Source: Costus lasius (lineage: Eukaryota > Streptophyta > Magnoliopsida > Zingiberales > Costaceae). From it: a DNA stretch of 64,000 nt. Both the position numbers and the translations under genes were made by a program. Each line of letters opens with the position of its first letter. Positions within the stretch are counted from its first letter, which is position 1. This document shows, piece after piece, positions 11,503 through 22,898 of this stretch. The notes under the pieces are model-generated. The model searched no databases and was not told the DNA's origin. It saw only the letters and a list, made by a program, of their open reading frames with translations. The stretch lies in assembly GCA_027563935.2 (NCBI GenBank), contig CM050446.2:125938499-126002498 (forward strand), read 5' to 3'.

Positions 11503-14500
11503 CATTTCCATTCTGTTCTTGTGGATATCCAATGGCAACTACAAAGCAAAAGAAATACTATCAGAACGCCAGAGAAAGCTGAGGAAGACCAAATAACCAC
11601 TGAGATAAATGTTAAATACATGACTTTGCAAGACATTATGGTGTTAAATATATGAATTATAACAAAAGAACTTGAATGATAGTATAGGGCTAAAAAAGAA
11701 ATAATTAATTACAAGTAAAACCTCCACCCCATAAGCCAATATGCAAATGTGGCACCACTCTAACAGTAAAAGGGAGAATACCAACTTTAACCTTCGCATA
11801 TTGCTAATTTGTTATAGTACTTGGACTAAATGCGAGTGGAGCTAGGAACATAGAGTTTTATGATCTTTCAAGCTCGTTCAGTGCATTGTATTTTGAAAAG
11901 TAAATAGGATTCTATATGCAAACACTATGCTTAACTCCATCACACCAATTCATACCACAAAATGTGAACGAATAAAATCCAATAATAGAAAGAGTTGAAA
12001 GAACACTTACAGAATTTTTTTGGTGAGCTTTTTCCTCCCTTGAGTAACCCGGGACAGCCAAGTTCCAATTTTTCTCTGTGAAAGAGATACCTCTTTCTCT
12101 TCAAATGTGAATGAATAAAATCCAATAACTCATTGCAATGCAGATCAATTAGAAATTTAAGATGTGGAAGAAATCAGTGCAATTTTGACAAATCTTTGAA
12201 GTAGAACAATCAATTAGAAACTAAAGATTGAGATCTATTTTTTATTGATAGATACTGTGAGAAAAAAGAAACAAAAATTTTGTAAGGAAATAATTAACTT
12301 GAGAGATAAAAATATCACTGAGATAGAACGATAGTTGGATGGTGCCAAGATTTTTAAATTTGGACCAGGTGCTTCAATTCAATGTTGAATTGGTAGGAAC
12401 TAACATATGGTACAGGTCTGTAATGGGCTATATGGCTATTAAACTGGTCTAGGTTTATTATTTAGTGTTGGTATCGATCAGGTTTATTATTTAGTGTTGG
12501 CATCGATCGATACCAACATAAACTGAATTGTGCTAACACAAAGTTCGGCTCTTGTATAGGGTCCATCAGCTATACAGCTATTGGCTTTGTTCCAATGGCT
12601 GTAGAGTCACTTGTTGGGGTGGAGGAGGGATTGTTTTTGCCTCCATATAAACTCTCTTTCATTTCCAATCCATTCACAAAATGACCATTTGGCTTTTTGC
12701 GGTTCACAAAATGACCTAAGTTTGCAAGTAGTGGGAGTGATAGCGAAAGCGAGAAGATAGACATGAGCCACGCAGCAAGCAACTGAAAACAAAATAACCC
12801 CAACAAGTCAATGTGACATTAATAGCTTTCTTGAATTTGGGTCAATGAATAGGCGAACCTAGAATCACTGATATTGACCATAGGACATTTTTGTCATTAA
12901 GCATGTATGCAAACTCGAATATATATACTTGCTCAGACTAAAAAACTTAACATTAGTGGAACAATTTCAAAGTGGTTCACATCAACCGGATTTCTCCTTA
13001 AGTCGCAAGTAACACATTATTGTGCTATGGTGTCCCGTTCCAAGAATCGGGTCTAGGTATGAGATTGTTGGGTTGTATCCGGCTAAAGTAGAAGAAAGTT
13101 CACTTAGATCATAAGCATGAAGAGCCAATAGGAGGACCTTATATGATGAGTACCTCGACACTACTCTTATGATGGTTGGACGGGACCACCACGATGAGTA
13201 TAACAAATTTTTTTATATATTATAATAGAATTTTTCTTATAAATTTTATAAGTTTGTAGATGCATCAAACCAGAATTACAATGCAATTTACATTTGCCGA
13301 ATTTTGAAGACTGTGATAGAAAAGATTGTAGCAAAGTACACTCAAAACGATGTTCAATAAGCCATGAATAAGCCTGGTGATCCACGATAGCCCTCTTAAT
13401 ATATTGTTAAATTAATTGAGAGAAAAATTGGTAATGAAATTAATCAAGCAACCCAATTACAAAGGAATGATGACATTGATGATAGATTGGAATAGGAGAT
13501 ACTACTTCAAAAAATCCGAATCCAACCACCATGTTAGTATTCACAATCATTAAGCAAAGGATTAAGAAGAAAGTTTTTGGCCATAATAAAAGCACCACTC
13601 AAGGTTGTCAAAAATGCATTTAATCAGATTAGGCAAACTATTCTAGAACGGACATAAGATCTAAAATATGATCTTAAAATTGGGTAGGATCTTACGAACC
13701 CACTAATCCTATTCGATCCTAAGTCATTAGGTAGAAAGGATTCAAATTTGAACACTATTATACTAAAAATTGATAATCTATTATGCCAAAGCCCTCATTT
13801 GCTATATGATGCAATTTTTTTATCTTTAGTTGTTATCATTTGCTCTTCGTCATTTTAGACAAACATCATCAACTTAAGTTTTTTATCATCTTTAACTATT
13901 TGTTAACTTTGACTATTTATTAGTATCAACTTTGTAATCTCATCATTTGTATTTGGCGTCTTCATTGTTATTTTTATTATTACCATGTGTATTTTAATCT
14001 TCATCTTTTTTTAAGCTTTTGTCTTGTCATCTTCATTTTATTGCATGTCTTTATTATTTCTAGTTTATTTGTGCATCTTTGTTGTAACCATCTAAAATAA
14101 ATTTATCTCTATCATCATCACCTCACAAATATTCAATTTTATAATTCTTAATAGCACAATAGCTATCTTTAAATAATAGTATAATTAGTTATACATATAT
14201 AATTAGTTAAATAATAATAGTATTATTATTATTTTGTCACTTATAATATTTATATATATATATATATATATATAATATTTTAGTGATTTAGTAGAATCTT
14301 ACAATGCAATCCTATGTTCTAACCCTATAAAGTGTCCATTATTCTTAGATAGGAGCTCAATCTAACAACCTTTGTATCATTCCTCGAGACTCAAGAAATA
14401 GAAAAACTCTAGCTGGAGTAAGTCTATTATCTGCTACTAATGAGCAAGAACATCAAGAGTAAGAAATATTTTCTCCTTATGAGACACGTCCAATACGGAA

Positions 14501-16212
14501 TGATTCAAGTATTATAGGCAGTAATACAAGTGCAAATGATGTTGCAAGAGGGATAGTAGTCCAAGAGACAAATGTACAAGCAACAAAGCAACCAAGGACT
14601 TGTGAGCAAGACCATACATATGTAACACAAGGGCAACTTATTTTGTTCCCGAGTTATCAATAGGTGACATGACCCACCAATCTGACCCTATACAAAGTTA
14701 GGTGAATTCGAGTCATAAACAAGTCAACCATTTATGGCCCAATCTAACCAGGGTCATAAATGGGTTGACGAGGTAAACCCAATTGAATCTTACATATTTA
14801 TTTTATATTATACATACTTATTATCTAACCCAGTTGGGTCGACTGCTACTAGCCCAATAGCATACTTCAATCCCAATCCTAAAATCAAAATTTTATTTTG
14901 TGTCCTCCCATTGCACTCTTGCCGCTTTGCGTGCCCCCCACCTCACTTATTCTTAGCCTCGTTGGCAATGCAGTAGCCTAGGGTGAGATAACATGCATGC
15001 CCAGGCGAGCAAGGCACAACACCGTGTCAAGTTTGGGTCACCATGTCTCGCATCTAGTTGGGTCATCTTGACCTGATTATTAAATGAGTTAAATAGGTTG
15101 TAAACCGGTTACTTGGGCTATGTTAGTATATAACTTGTTTATTAAACGAGCTACTCGAGCTATGTTAGGTTGACCCGATTATATGTGGGTCATGTTCAAA
15201 TTAGATCTTTTGACCCAATTAGTTATACAGGTCCCGTTCAGGTTAGTCTAATTGAGTCACAGTAGACACAACCCACCAACCCTAATTGCGGGCCCTAGTT
15301 ATCAAGAAGATGGTTTAGAAAGAACATGTATATTTATATCCAATCCTAGTGGTTATGTCAGTTTCACAATTACAACTATATTTGAACCATAGTGACTCAT
15401 GCAACATACCAACATTGTATGTTGGAGAAGGATTTTTATGCGTGGGCACTATAAAACTACAAGATAGGCTTAAATCATCATACAATCATAATGTACTCAT
15501 ATAGTTGTCAATCCTTCTAGACATAGTAGGCACTCCTGCTTTGTAACTTTATTAAAGAAACTCCTATTAGCAAGATAATGCATCACAATTCAACATTTAA
15601 TAGTTTTTTTAACTTTCAAATATCAAGTTATGTAACTATCAAAACAATTATTACTTTCAAATTTCCCAGGTTCTAAGGACATGTGATAAAGGAAACAAAG
15701 GGGGTGAGGCCAATTCAAAGTCAAGCTAAGGGACTTGAAATACAAGATATGATACAATATTATATTATATAAATACTTTGTTTTAATTTTAATTTAATCT
15801 ACTAAAATAATTATTGTTTCTAATTTTCACATGCTATGTGGGATGGATATGGAGGGGTGAGGCTAATTCAAAAAGCAAGGACAAAGGACCTTGTAGTGGT
15901 AAAATATCATAATCCTATATTTTCATCAAAGTTACAAATAAATGATATTAGTTTTTGTTTATACCCAATTTGATATTATCTTCAGCCCCACATATCTTTA
16001 AGATATTAAAGTTAATATTTTTGCTAGTTCAAAGATAACACAACATCAAATTTGAAGACAAATAAAAGTAAACGTACGAGAAAAACTTGGTCTTGAAGTT
16101 GAACCTAGTCAAACTGATTGTACCGTGTCAATACATTTGGTATACGGGTACAGATCAGTGACCAATTTACTGACTAAATAGTATTTAAAAGCTTGCTTTT
16201 AGTTCCACCCAA

Positions 16213-16247
<35 letters not shown>

Positions 16248-19200
16248 ACCATGTAAAGGTACAAGGTCGAAGAGTTGTGAAATAGCCACTGATTTCTTCC
16301 ATCATGTTTAGCCTGAAGCCATTCAGTATCAAAATCTTAATCATTAAGTCCAATTAGCAAACCTAGGTGAAGTAGTACATCCTTGGTTTCCAAAGTTGAA
16401 GATTTTCGGTGCTTTGCGAGACTACAAGCAAACGATGTGACCTGAAATTTTAGTAATCATTTCATTAATGTTACAGGTTTGAACATCAACATGAGTCAGC
16501 TAAAAATATCTCAAATACATAAATCTATTGCGAAATAACTTCAAGCTTTAAAATCATGCTACAACATGAAACTGTCCGAAGGGAAGGAGGTATACAACAT
16601 AAAAATAGTGCTAAAGAAGTGCTAAAGAAGTAAGAGGACAATCTTCAACTAAAATGACAAATTCTAGATTCATTATATCCAACATGTATTCCTGGATTAG
16701 CACAGCAAAGACCATTCAGTGCAGAACTAGATTTGACATTAGAAAAATAGCTTCAAATTCAAAATCACCAATTCTACCTTTAGAACATGCATAGGTAAGC
16801 ACTAATTGGTCAATTAATGAAACTTTATCCATTTATCGCTATATAAACACGTAATTTGTAAGAACATGAAAACCCTACAGATCTAGTCAAATACCTAACA
16901 GATAGTCAGAAACTAAGGCAAGAACAGGTAAGAGACTGTTAAATTCAGGAAAAGAACTCATATCCTCTTGTTGGCTTCTGATTTCAGATAACTTAGATAA
17001 GCTGGAGGGCTTCTCTCACATGCATAAAATGCTGTGCAGACACACTCATCTAAATTTGACTTGGTTGCATGTATAACCCATATTGCAATTCTATAACAAA
17101 ATTTATCTGGCATGATCAAATTTCTTAGTTTATTTAGTATATAGATAGTGCATCATCATTACTATTTTCCATAAGAAATTTAAAGAAATAAGCATTATGC
17201 AGGTTACCGAGTCAATGAAGTCGTCAGCTATCTCCAAGAGGAGATCTTCAACTTCAGGATCCAATTTACCACGGGGATCTACCTGCATCAATAGTCAAGG
17301 ATTAGGATAGAGAAGTTAATGCAAAACAAGGTAAGGAAGAGATATCCATAAAAACAATGGGAATCAAGGAAAACAAAGTAAACAACTTAACATTTTGCAA
17401 AATCCTTAACACCAAGATGAAGTACATCTTTACAACAGCTAGACACATGGCCAGTTCAACAGTTGAAAGAGTGGAAAACTTCATTCAATTTCTGCAAATG
17501 GCAAGCAAGTAATTTTCCTTCCATGGTAAGGAAGAGATATCTATCTCAACAAATATTTGCCTGACAGCCTGAGTGATGTCAACAAAATCTCATTGATCAA
17601 TCACCCCGAATTACCCCTCCATTCATTGGAAGCAAGCTTGAAGCCAGTCCAGCAAAACGACTTTGTAGTGGAAAATGAAATTCAGAAATAGAGAAGGAAA
17701 ATTTTAGGTCTCCTTCTAATTGAAGTAGGAAGGTTACAACCAATTCCACACTCATATTAGAACTAATTACCTCCATCTAACTAAAATCTGCCCATCCAAG
17801 TCTATCTTACACAAAGTAATATATTTTCTCTAGTCTTTACCACATATTAATCATATTTGTGATCAGACCCACAGATTTCTTCACTTAACATAAAAAAGGC
17901 ATGTCAAGTAGTTGCTTTATAATATATTTGATTTATGCAAAAAATTGGAATATGACTTGTAAATATAGGAACGGGTATTACCTGTACAACTAAATCATGT
18001 ATCTTCCTTTTTCCCAGAAGCTTTCTATCTATTCCATGAATACCAAGGATGGTAGTACCAGATGCAGGTGTATCCGCTTGTGACCCCATCAAGCTTAAAG
18101 ATTTTTGCATTGCACACTCGGAGAGGCTTGAAGCTTGTAGTTGCTGCTGTTGTAATTGCTGGTACTGTTGAAGTTGCTGTTGAGGTATCAAATGTTGTTG
18201 CTGCTGGCTGCCTGGCTGCGGCTGCTGTACCAACTGGGAGATCTGTTGTTGAGTCAGTGCAATGGATTTCTGCTGCATTTGTGAGGAAGCTAATTGTTGT
18301 GGCAAGAAGGCTTGCTGCTGCCTTTGATGTTGCTGAATATGATATGGAGTAGAAACAGGTGAAGGCAATGGCGGCTGCAGATGCTTCAACCACTGTTGCT
18401 GCTGCTGTTGAGACAGTGTAGTTTGCGCTACTGACTGCCCATTTTGGGTCAATCCTGAAACTTGAGTGTTAAGCGCAGCAGCTGAAGGTGCCCTAGACAA
18501 GCTTTGACCAGGCAACTTCTAATAGGCCAATCAAAAGTTCTGACAGTTAGTTTCTACTATAGTAAGTACATTGAAAACACAAAATTTGCAAGTAGCTTTT
18601 GAGACAAAACAAGGACTACAGTACTAAACTGACAAACAACAATACCAACTGAAAGTTGATAACAGAATTGGTACTTGTTTTGTCAAGGGAACATCAAATA
18701 AAATCATGACTGTCTCAATGTAGCCTTTTCTTTTTTTTTTCTTGGTTGGGCTTTTATGAATATTCAGATAAGACCATTCAGATACTCTTTTTTACCGTGC
18801 ATAAGCTGAAACAACAATTGCACAATCACAAAATTTTAATTTTGGATAATACAGATAGATTTCTAAATTCTATCAGCTCCCTTAGCAAACTAAGTAACAT
18901 AATAAAACAACATAAGAGAAGATTATTCAATAAACTGCTACTACTAGTGGAACATCTTTGACATGGTCATAGTCGGAACAGTAGTGAAAGGCTGGTTTGT
19001 TAATAAAATTACTTGGAGTCAACTGGACTTAGCCAATCTCAAAAATTTCAGCGATCTCAATAGAATTAATAGAAGAAGAGGAGATGAAAAGAAGGACAAG
19101 AAGTAGATAACGCAGGTAAGCTCACAATACAGCGCGCATAAAAAAGAAATATTGAACTGATGCATGCTGGAACAAAGAAGAGGTTACTTCTTTTTTCCTG

Positions 19201-21223
19201 TCTCCTCAAATAATGTGATATGACCATTAAATGGGATATCAATCATCATTATCCATGAGTTTGTAAGACAAAAAGACAAATAGAGAGGGTAAATGAGAAT
19301 TAAACTTATTTACTACAATTATACATTGAACTTTGAAGTTTGAACTTAAGACTAATATTTTAATTATAGTTATTTACAATAATTTAATTATTTTTTTCTA
19401 TTTTTATCATCATAGTTCAATTACGTTTTCATTAACTAAATTTCAGAAAATTAAGGAACAAAAAAGTATAACAGTCTTTTAATTTTTAATTCCTAAATAT
19501 TCCATTTTTTTATATTATTATTTTAGTCACGTATTGTAGATCACTAGGATGCTTTTGTCAATCCTTCGCCCTTAGTAACCCTACAAATTATGATAGAGAT
19601 AATTTTAAAGCAACAACTAGATGGCACGAACCCAGATACAGGCCATTTGTGGTTAGTTAATCAGAAACGGCAGAAATATTCAAAGATTATTTTGGAGAAC
19701 ATTTTTTTGAAAAAAAAAAATGCATGCTTCAATGTCTAATGAATTACTCAAATCTTGCTTATTAGTGACTTAAAGGAAAACTAAGGTCAAACTTTGTATT
19801 CATATTTTCATTTCAGTAATCTGTACCTAAAAGGAATAACTTACTCCTAATACTTACAGGTTTGTTGGCAGTTGTCAAGCAAAACCAGAATTACTAATAC
19901 AGTGTACGATTTCAGCTGCATGCACTTACTTCCATTTAATTGTATGACGGGTTTGAATACTTTATGCATCCAATGTAGGGACTATGACATATATTATTAA
20001 AAATGACAAATATTCTAATCATATTTCTAACATCCAGATGTAGAATTCCTTTTCTAACACAATAATGTTACAGAAAAACATTAGAGCATATGTTGCTCAA
20101 AGCGCAAACCTGAGCTGATTTAAGGGCCATTTGCTGTGATAATTGCTGTCTTATTTGCCCTTGCATAAGACGGTGTTGGCTATATGCTCTTAATTGAGGA
20201 TTCAGGCCAAGGGTACCAATCATTCCCATAGACTGCATTCCCTGCATTGCTTGACCAGATGAATTCGATGAACTCGGCTGAGCACCTTGGGTCAAACTCT
20301 TCTGCCTTGGCTGCAAATAAAAAATGGAGGAAATTTCAGAAATCTCCATTTCTCCAGAATAGTCCGTGTATTTCCTCAAGAATTGAACATTAAGTTTTCG
20401 CTTCAAAAAATGAGTTCCTAGTGTTCTTGTTTTCCTTTCTGCACAGTCAAATCCTAGTGTCCGAAGTAAAAAAGTTCACGTTTGCATGTTCAAAACCCCA
20501 TGGGTAGACGATGAAGAGCAAGAAAGCCAAACTCTCATTGTAAATACGACTCACAGTATCGCACACAACTTATTCAATTGTTATCTACGAAAAATGAAAA
20601 AAAGGATATATGTCAAGCAGTGCGTTAACCTGCGCAAGCATCTGAGGCGGCAGATTGAAATGCTGAGCAGTCTGTCCTGGCATTGGCAGCGGCCCTGCCT
20701 GCGTTAACATCCCAGATCGCGCCATCCCCGCAGCGGAGGCAGGTAGCTGCTGCTGCTGTTGCTGAATCTGGTTGCCACCAAAGTTTATTTGCCCGCCGCA
20801 CACACCAGCGTGGTGGCGCACGGCACCAGAGGTCATCGCCGACGCTCCGAGCTGCTGCTGTATCTGGCTGAGCCGCGGAATCGATCCGGACTGCTGGAGG
20901 TTCGCCTGCATCGAAGATGATGGTACCAAGTTCTGCGGCTGCGCCTGTTCCTTCTGCTGCTGCTGGGACTGGACCGCTTGCTGTTTGGAGTAGTCTAGAG
21001 CAGCGGCAGGGTTGAGAACCTGCGACTGTGGTTGTGGCAATTGCGGGGAGGTGATTTGGGCGAGGTCACCGGTGGACATGGAGGGAGAGGGGGGGATTTG
21101 GGGGGAGGATAGGTTAGGGTTTTGGGACCTCTCCGGTGGGATCGTATTGCCACCACGTCCGCCGGCGGCCGTCGGTGGTTGCGCAAGGACATTGTTGGGA
21201 GAGGGGGAAGCAGGGTTCTCCAT
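11503..21223 (-). CDS. Transcription initiation factor TFIID subunit 12 (TAF12/EER4-like)
   Basis: Exons on the minus strand: 21223-20630, 20310-20110, 18518-17982, 17282-17208, 16441-16363, 12075-12011 and probably 11538-11503, all GT-AG and in phase, about 529 aa. The start is the ATG at 21223. The first ~440 residues are low-complexity Gln/Pro/Ser sequence with many QQQ runs, as in plant TAF12. The histone fold begins with [20 protein letters not shown] and continues [20 protein letters not shown] and [13 protein letters not shown], diagnostic of TAF12, the H2B-like partner of TAF4 in TFIID and SAGA. The histone fold is split over four short exons, with a 4.3-kb intron inside it. The last exon ([12 protein letters not shown]) is followed by no clear continuation: reading on adds VMIILF then a stop; splicing to 11431 gives a quick stop. 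The gene may end here or the last exon was missed. Confidence 0.92.
13603..14372. mobile_element. Putative MITE with AAGGTTGT ends
   Basis: The left end (AAGGTTGTCAAAAATGC) and the right end (TAACAACCTTT) are inverted relative to each other, and interior sequence is AT-rich with a TA microsatellite. Removing it brings two parts of a degenerate reading frame together. No target duplication was found, so the borders are approximate. Confidence 0.35.
14661..15296. mobile_element. 636-bp insertion flanked by 9-bp direct repeat AGTTATCAA
   Basis: AGTTATCAA occurs exactly at 14652-14660 and again at 15297-15305. Deleting one copy plus the intervening 636 bp restores a continuous frame across the junction. 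The element has repeated GACCCA/GGGTC-type motifs and near-direct end motifs (ACCCACCAA at both ends in the same orientation) rather than clear terminal inverted repeats. A 9-bp duplication fits Mutator-like elements, but the lack of obvious TIRs leaves the class open. Confidence 0.65.
16442..17207 (-). other. TAF12 intron
   Basis: AT-rich intron between the exon starting VTSFACS and the exon [10 protein letters not shown]. Nothing recognisable inside. Confidence 0.75.
17283..17981 (-). other. TAF12 intron
   Basis: AT-rich intron between the long Gln-rich exon and the first histone-fold exon. No element recognised. Confidence 0.75.
18519..20109 (-). other. TAF12 intron
   Basis: AT-rich intron of 1.6 kb between Gln-rich exons 2 and 3, without recognisable elements. 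Confidence 0.75.
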
Positions 21224-22898
21224 CGTCTCTCTCTCTCTCTTTCTCTCTCTAGAGAGAACTCGACGGCGGCGACGAATAGGAACTGGAAAAATAAAAATTA
21301 AAAAAAAAAAGCTGAGAACGAAGATTTGATTTGAGGACCGAGTCGAACCGTTCAGAAATTAACTGTCTCGACTAATCCGCGCTCAACCGATTCTGAATTC
21401 AATTAACATGTGGGTACCACTAAACTCGACTGTTTGAGGGAGATACACTCGTATCCTGTCTGGAAAACACAGCCGATCGGATTGAGAACGAAGATCGGAT
21501 TGCCAAAAAGCATCGAGTTTTTTTGGCCCGGTTTCTTTTAGTATACTTCGGTCCGGTTTATTTTACAACACATGTGTCAGGGCCCGGTCTACCCGGTCCG
21601 GCCAAGCCCACATCCATCGGACATATGAAGTGGGCAGCGGCCCACTCCATGGAGACCTTCCTCACCCAAACCCGTCCGCGCGGAGCTCGCGGGCGACAAC
21701 GGAGGAAGCAGACGCGCTCTCCTCTCATATCTTCACGGACGCAGCAGCAGCCACGTCTTCACCGCACCGCTCGGAGCCGAGGCAAGCGACGACCTCGTCG
21801 TCGGCGACAAAAGCGGAGGCGGCTGGCAAAGCGAAGGAAACGGAGGCTGGCGGCGTCCTCTCCGCGAGAGTCGGACTAGGGCGGCGGCTCCTCCTATAAA
21901 GGGAGCGACGGAAGGAAACTCGGGGGAGGCTTCGACCTGAAAAACTTGGCGAGCGAGTGGAGTGAGGTTTCTGTGGGAGAGCTTCGAGAGAACTGTAACC
22001 GGCGGCTGAGGAGTTGCCGGTGAGGGAGGGGAAGAGGGCGGCGACGAGGGTCGCCGGTGAGAGTGTTTCAGTTTTGGAGATCGAATAAAACTTTCACCTT
22101 TACAGCTTCCGTCCTTCCCCTGTCTACTGCATCTTCAGCGGGTTCTCGGCGACGTGCTCCTCTATAATCGGCGGCAACCTCTCGGCTGTCCGGGACGTGC
22201 GGCAGTGCTCGAACCAGGCGGCGGACGAAGCGGCGGCGAGCTTCGTTCGCGTCGAAGAAGACGACGACGCAACGGAGCGTTTCGAAAGGCGTTCGAAACG
22301 AGGCGAGTCAACCAAAGCAGTGGTCAACGACTCGAAGTTGCGATTCGGCGAACGAATTCGATTTCGTTCGAAAACGGGACGGCTGACGCCAGCACGACGT
22401 CAGCAGAGGAATTTAACGCGGCGGCGAGTTTCGATCGAAGGCTGACGTAGGCAGACGTCAGCGAAGAGGAATTTAATCGACGAGTGTGATTTTGACCAAA
22501 GTCAAAATCAGAGGAGGTATTTCATTTAGGGTTCCGTTTCTTTCGGATTTCTCTAAACTAGGGTTAGGGTTTCTTTCGTGCGAATTGTATTTTGGGGATA
22601 AAAATTATCCGGGGAGATTAGGGTTTCTAATTTCGGGCCGGAAACCCTAGCGAGCGTTACGTTCTGGTATTCCGCCGGACGGCTCTAGGAAGCGGATAAA
22701 CGCTAATTCTAGACACAAAACAAATCCCAGAAGGGTTTATTGGTTAACTCACAAAACAATCAAATCGTTGCAACAATTTGGGAAATACATTGCATCGAAT
22801 ACATATTCTTGTATTCTCTCATGAAAAGACACAAAATGAGGGAATATAGTGATATTTCACATAAACTAGCATTACAAGTAAAACAAATACAAGTAGGA
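21224..22898. other. Intergenic region between CASPL5B and TAF12
   Basis: The TAF12 leader carries a CT/GA microsatellite at 21226-21254. From about 21600 to 22700 the DNA is unusually GC-rich. It contains CCTATAAAG at 21894, a possible AATAAA at 22084, and an imperfect ~58-bp direct repeat at 22381-22490. This combination could be a remnant LTR or an unannotated transcript leader, but no coding frame, primer site or paired LTR was found. Confidence 0.4.
22381..22490. repeat. Imperfect direct repeat with GACGTCAG motifs
   Basis: GGCTGACG, GACGTCAGC and GAGGAATTTAA occur in the same order twice (GACGTCAG at 22396 and 22454; GAGGAATTTAA at 22406 and 22465), a period of about 58 bp. GACGTCA is the palindromic core bound by many plant bZIP factors, but promoter function here is only a possibility. 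Confidence 0.6.

Larger units (their letters stand above)
13520..15396 (+). pseudogene. Unidentified interrupted reading frame, probably transposon-derived
   Basis: A plus-strand frame can be followed from [14 protein letters not shown] (near 13553) across a putative MITE to [17 protein letters not shown] (near 14388), then after one stop to [18 protein letters not shown] and LILFPSYQ at 14660. Beyond the 636-bp insertion the same frame resumes ([17 protein letters not shown]) to a stop near 15395. I recognise no family. The single in-frame stop and its place in an intron full of insertions suggest a decayed transposon gene. Confidence 0.35.
12076..16362 (-). other. Large TAF12 intron filled with insertions
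   Basis: This 4.3-kb intron separates the exon ending in KDVLLHL from the one starting (E)KNWNL. It holds a degenerate reading frame, a putative MITE, an element with a 9-bp target duplication, and TA microsatellites (14250-14274 and 16216-16243). A short direct repeat (CAGGTTTATTATTTAGTGTTGG) occurs near 12444 and 12479. The motif GGTGAGGC-AATTCAAA occurs near 15703 and 15853. Confidence 0.75.

Noticed and set aside
21523..21899. Arg-rich plus-strand frames of 118 and 89 codons
   Set aside because: Low-complexity Arg/Ser composition in a GC-rich stretch with two frames open simultaneously; no domain or homologue recognised.
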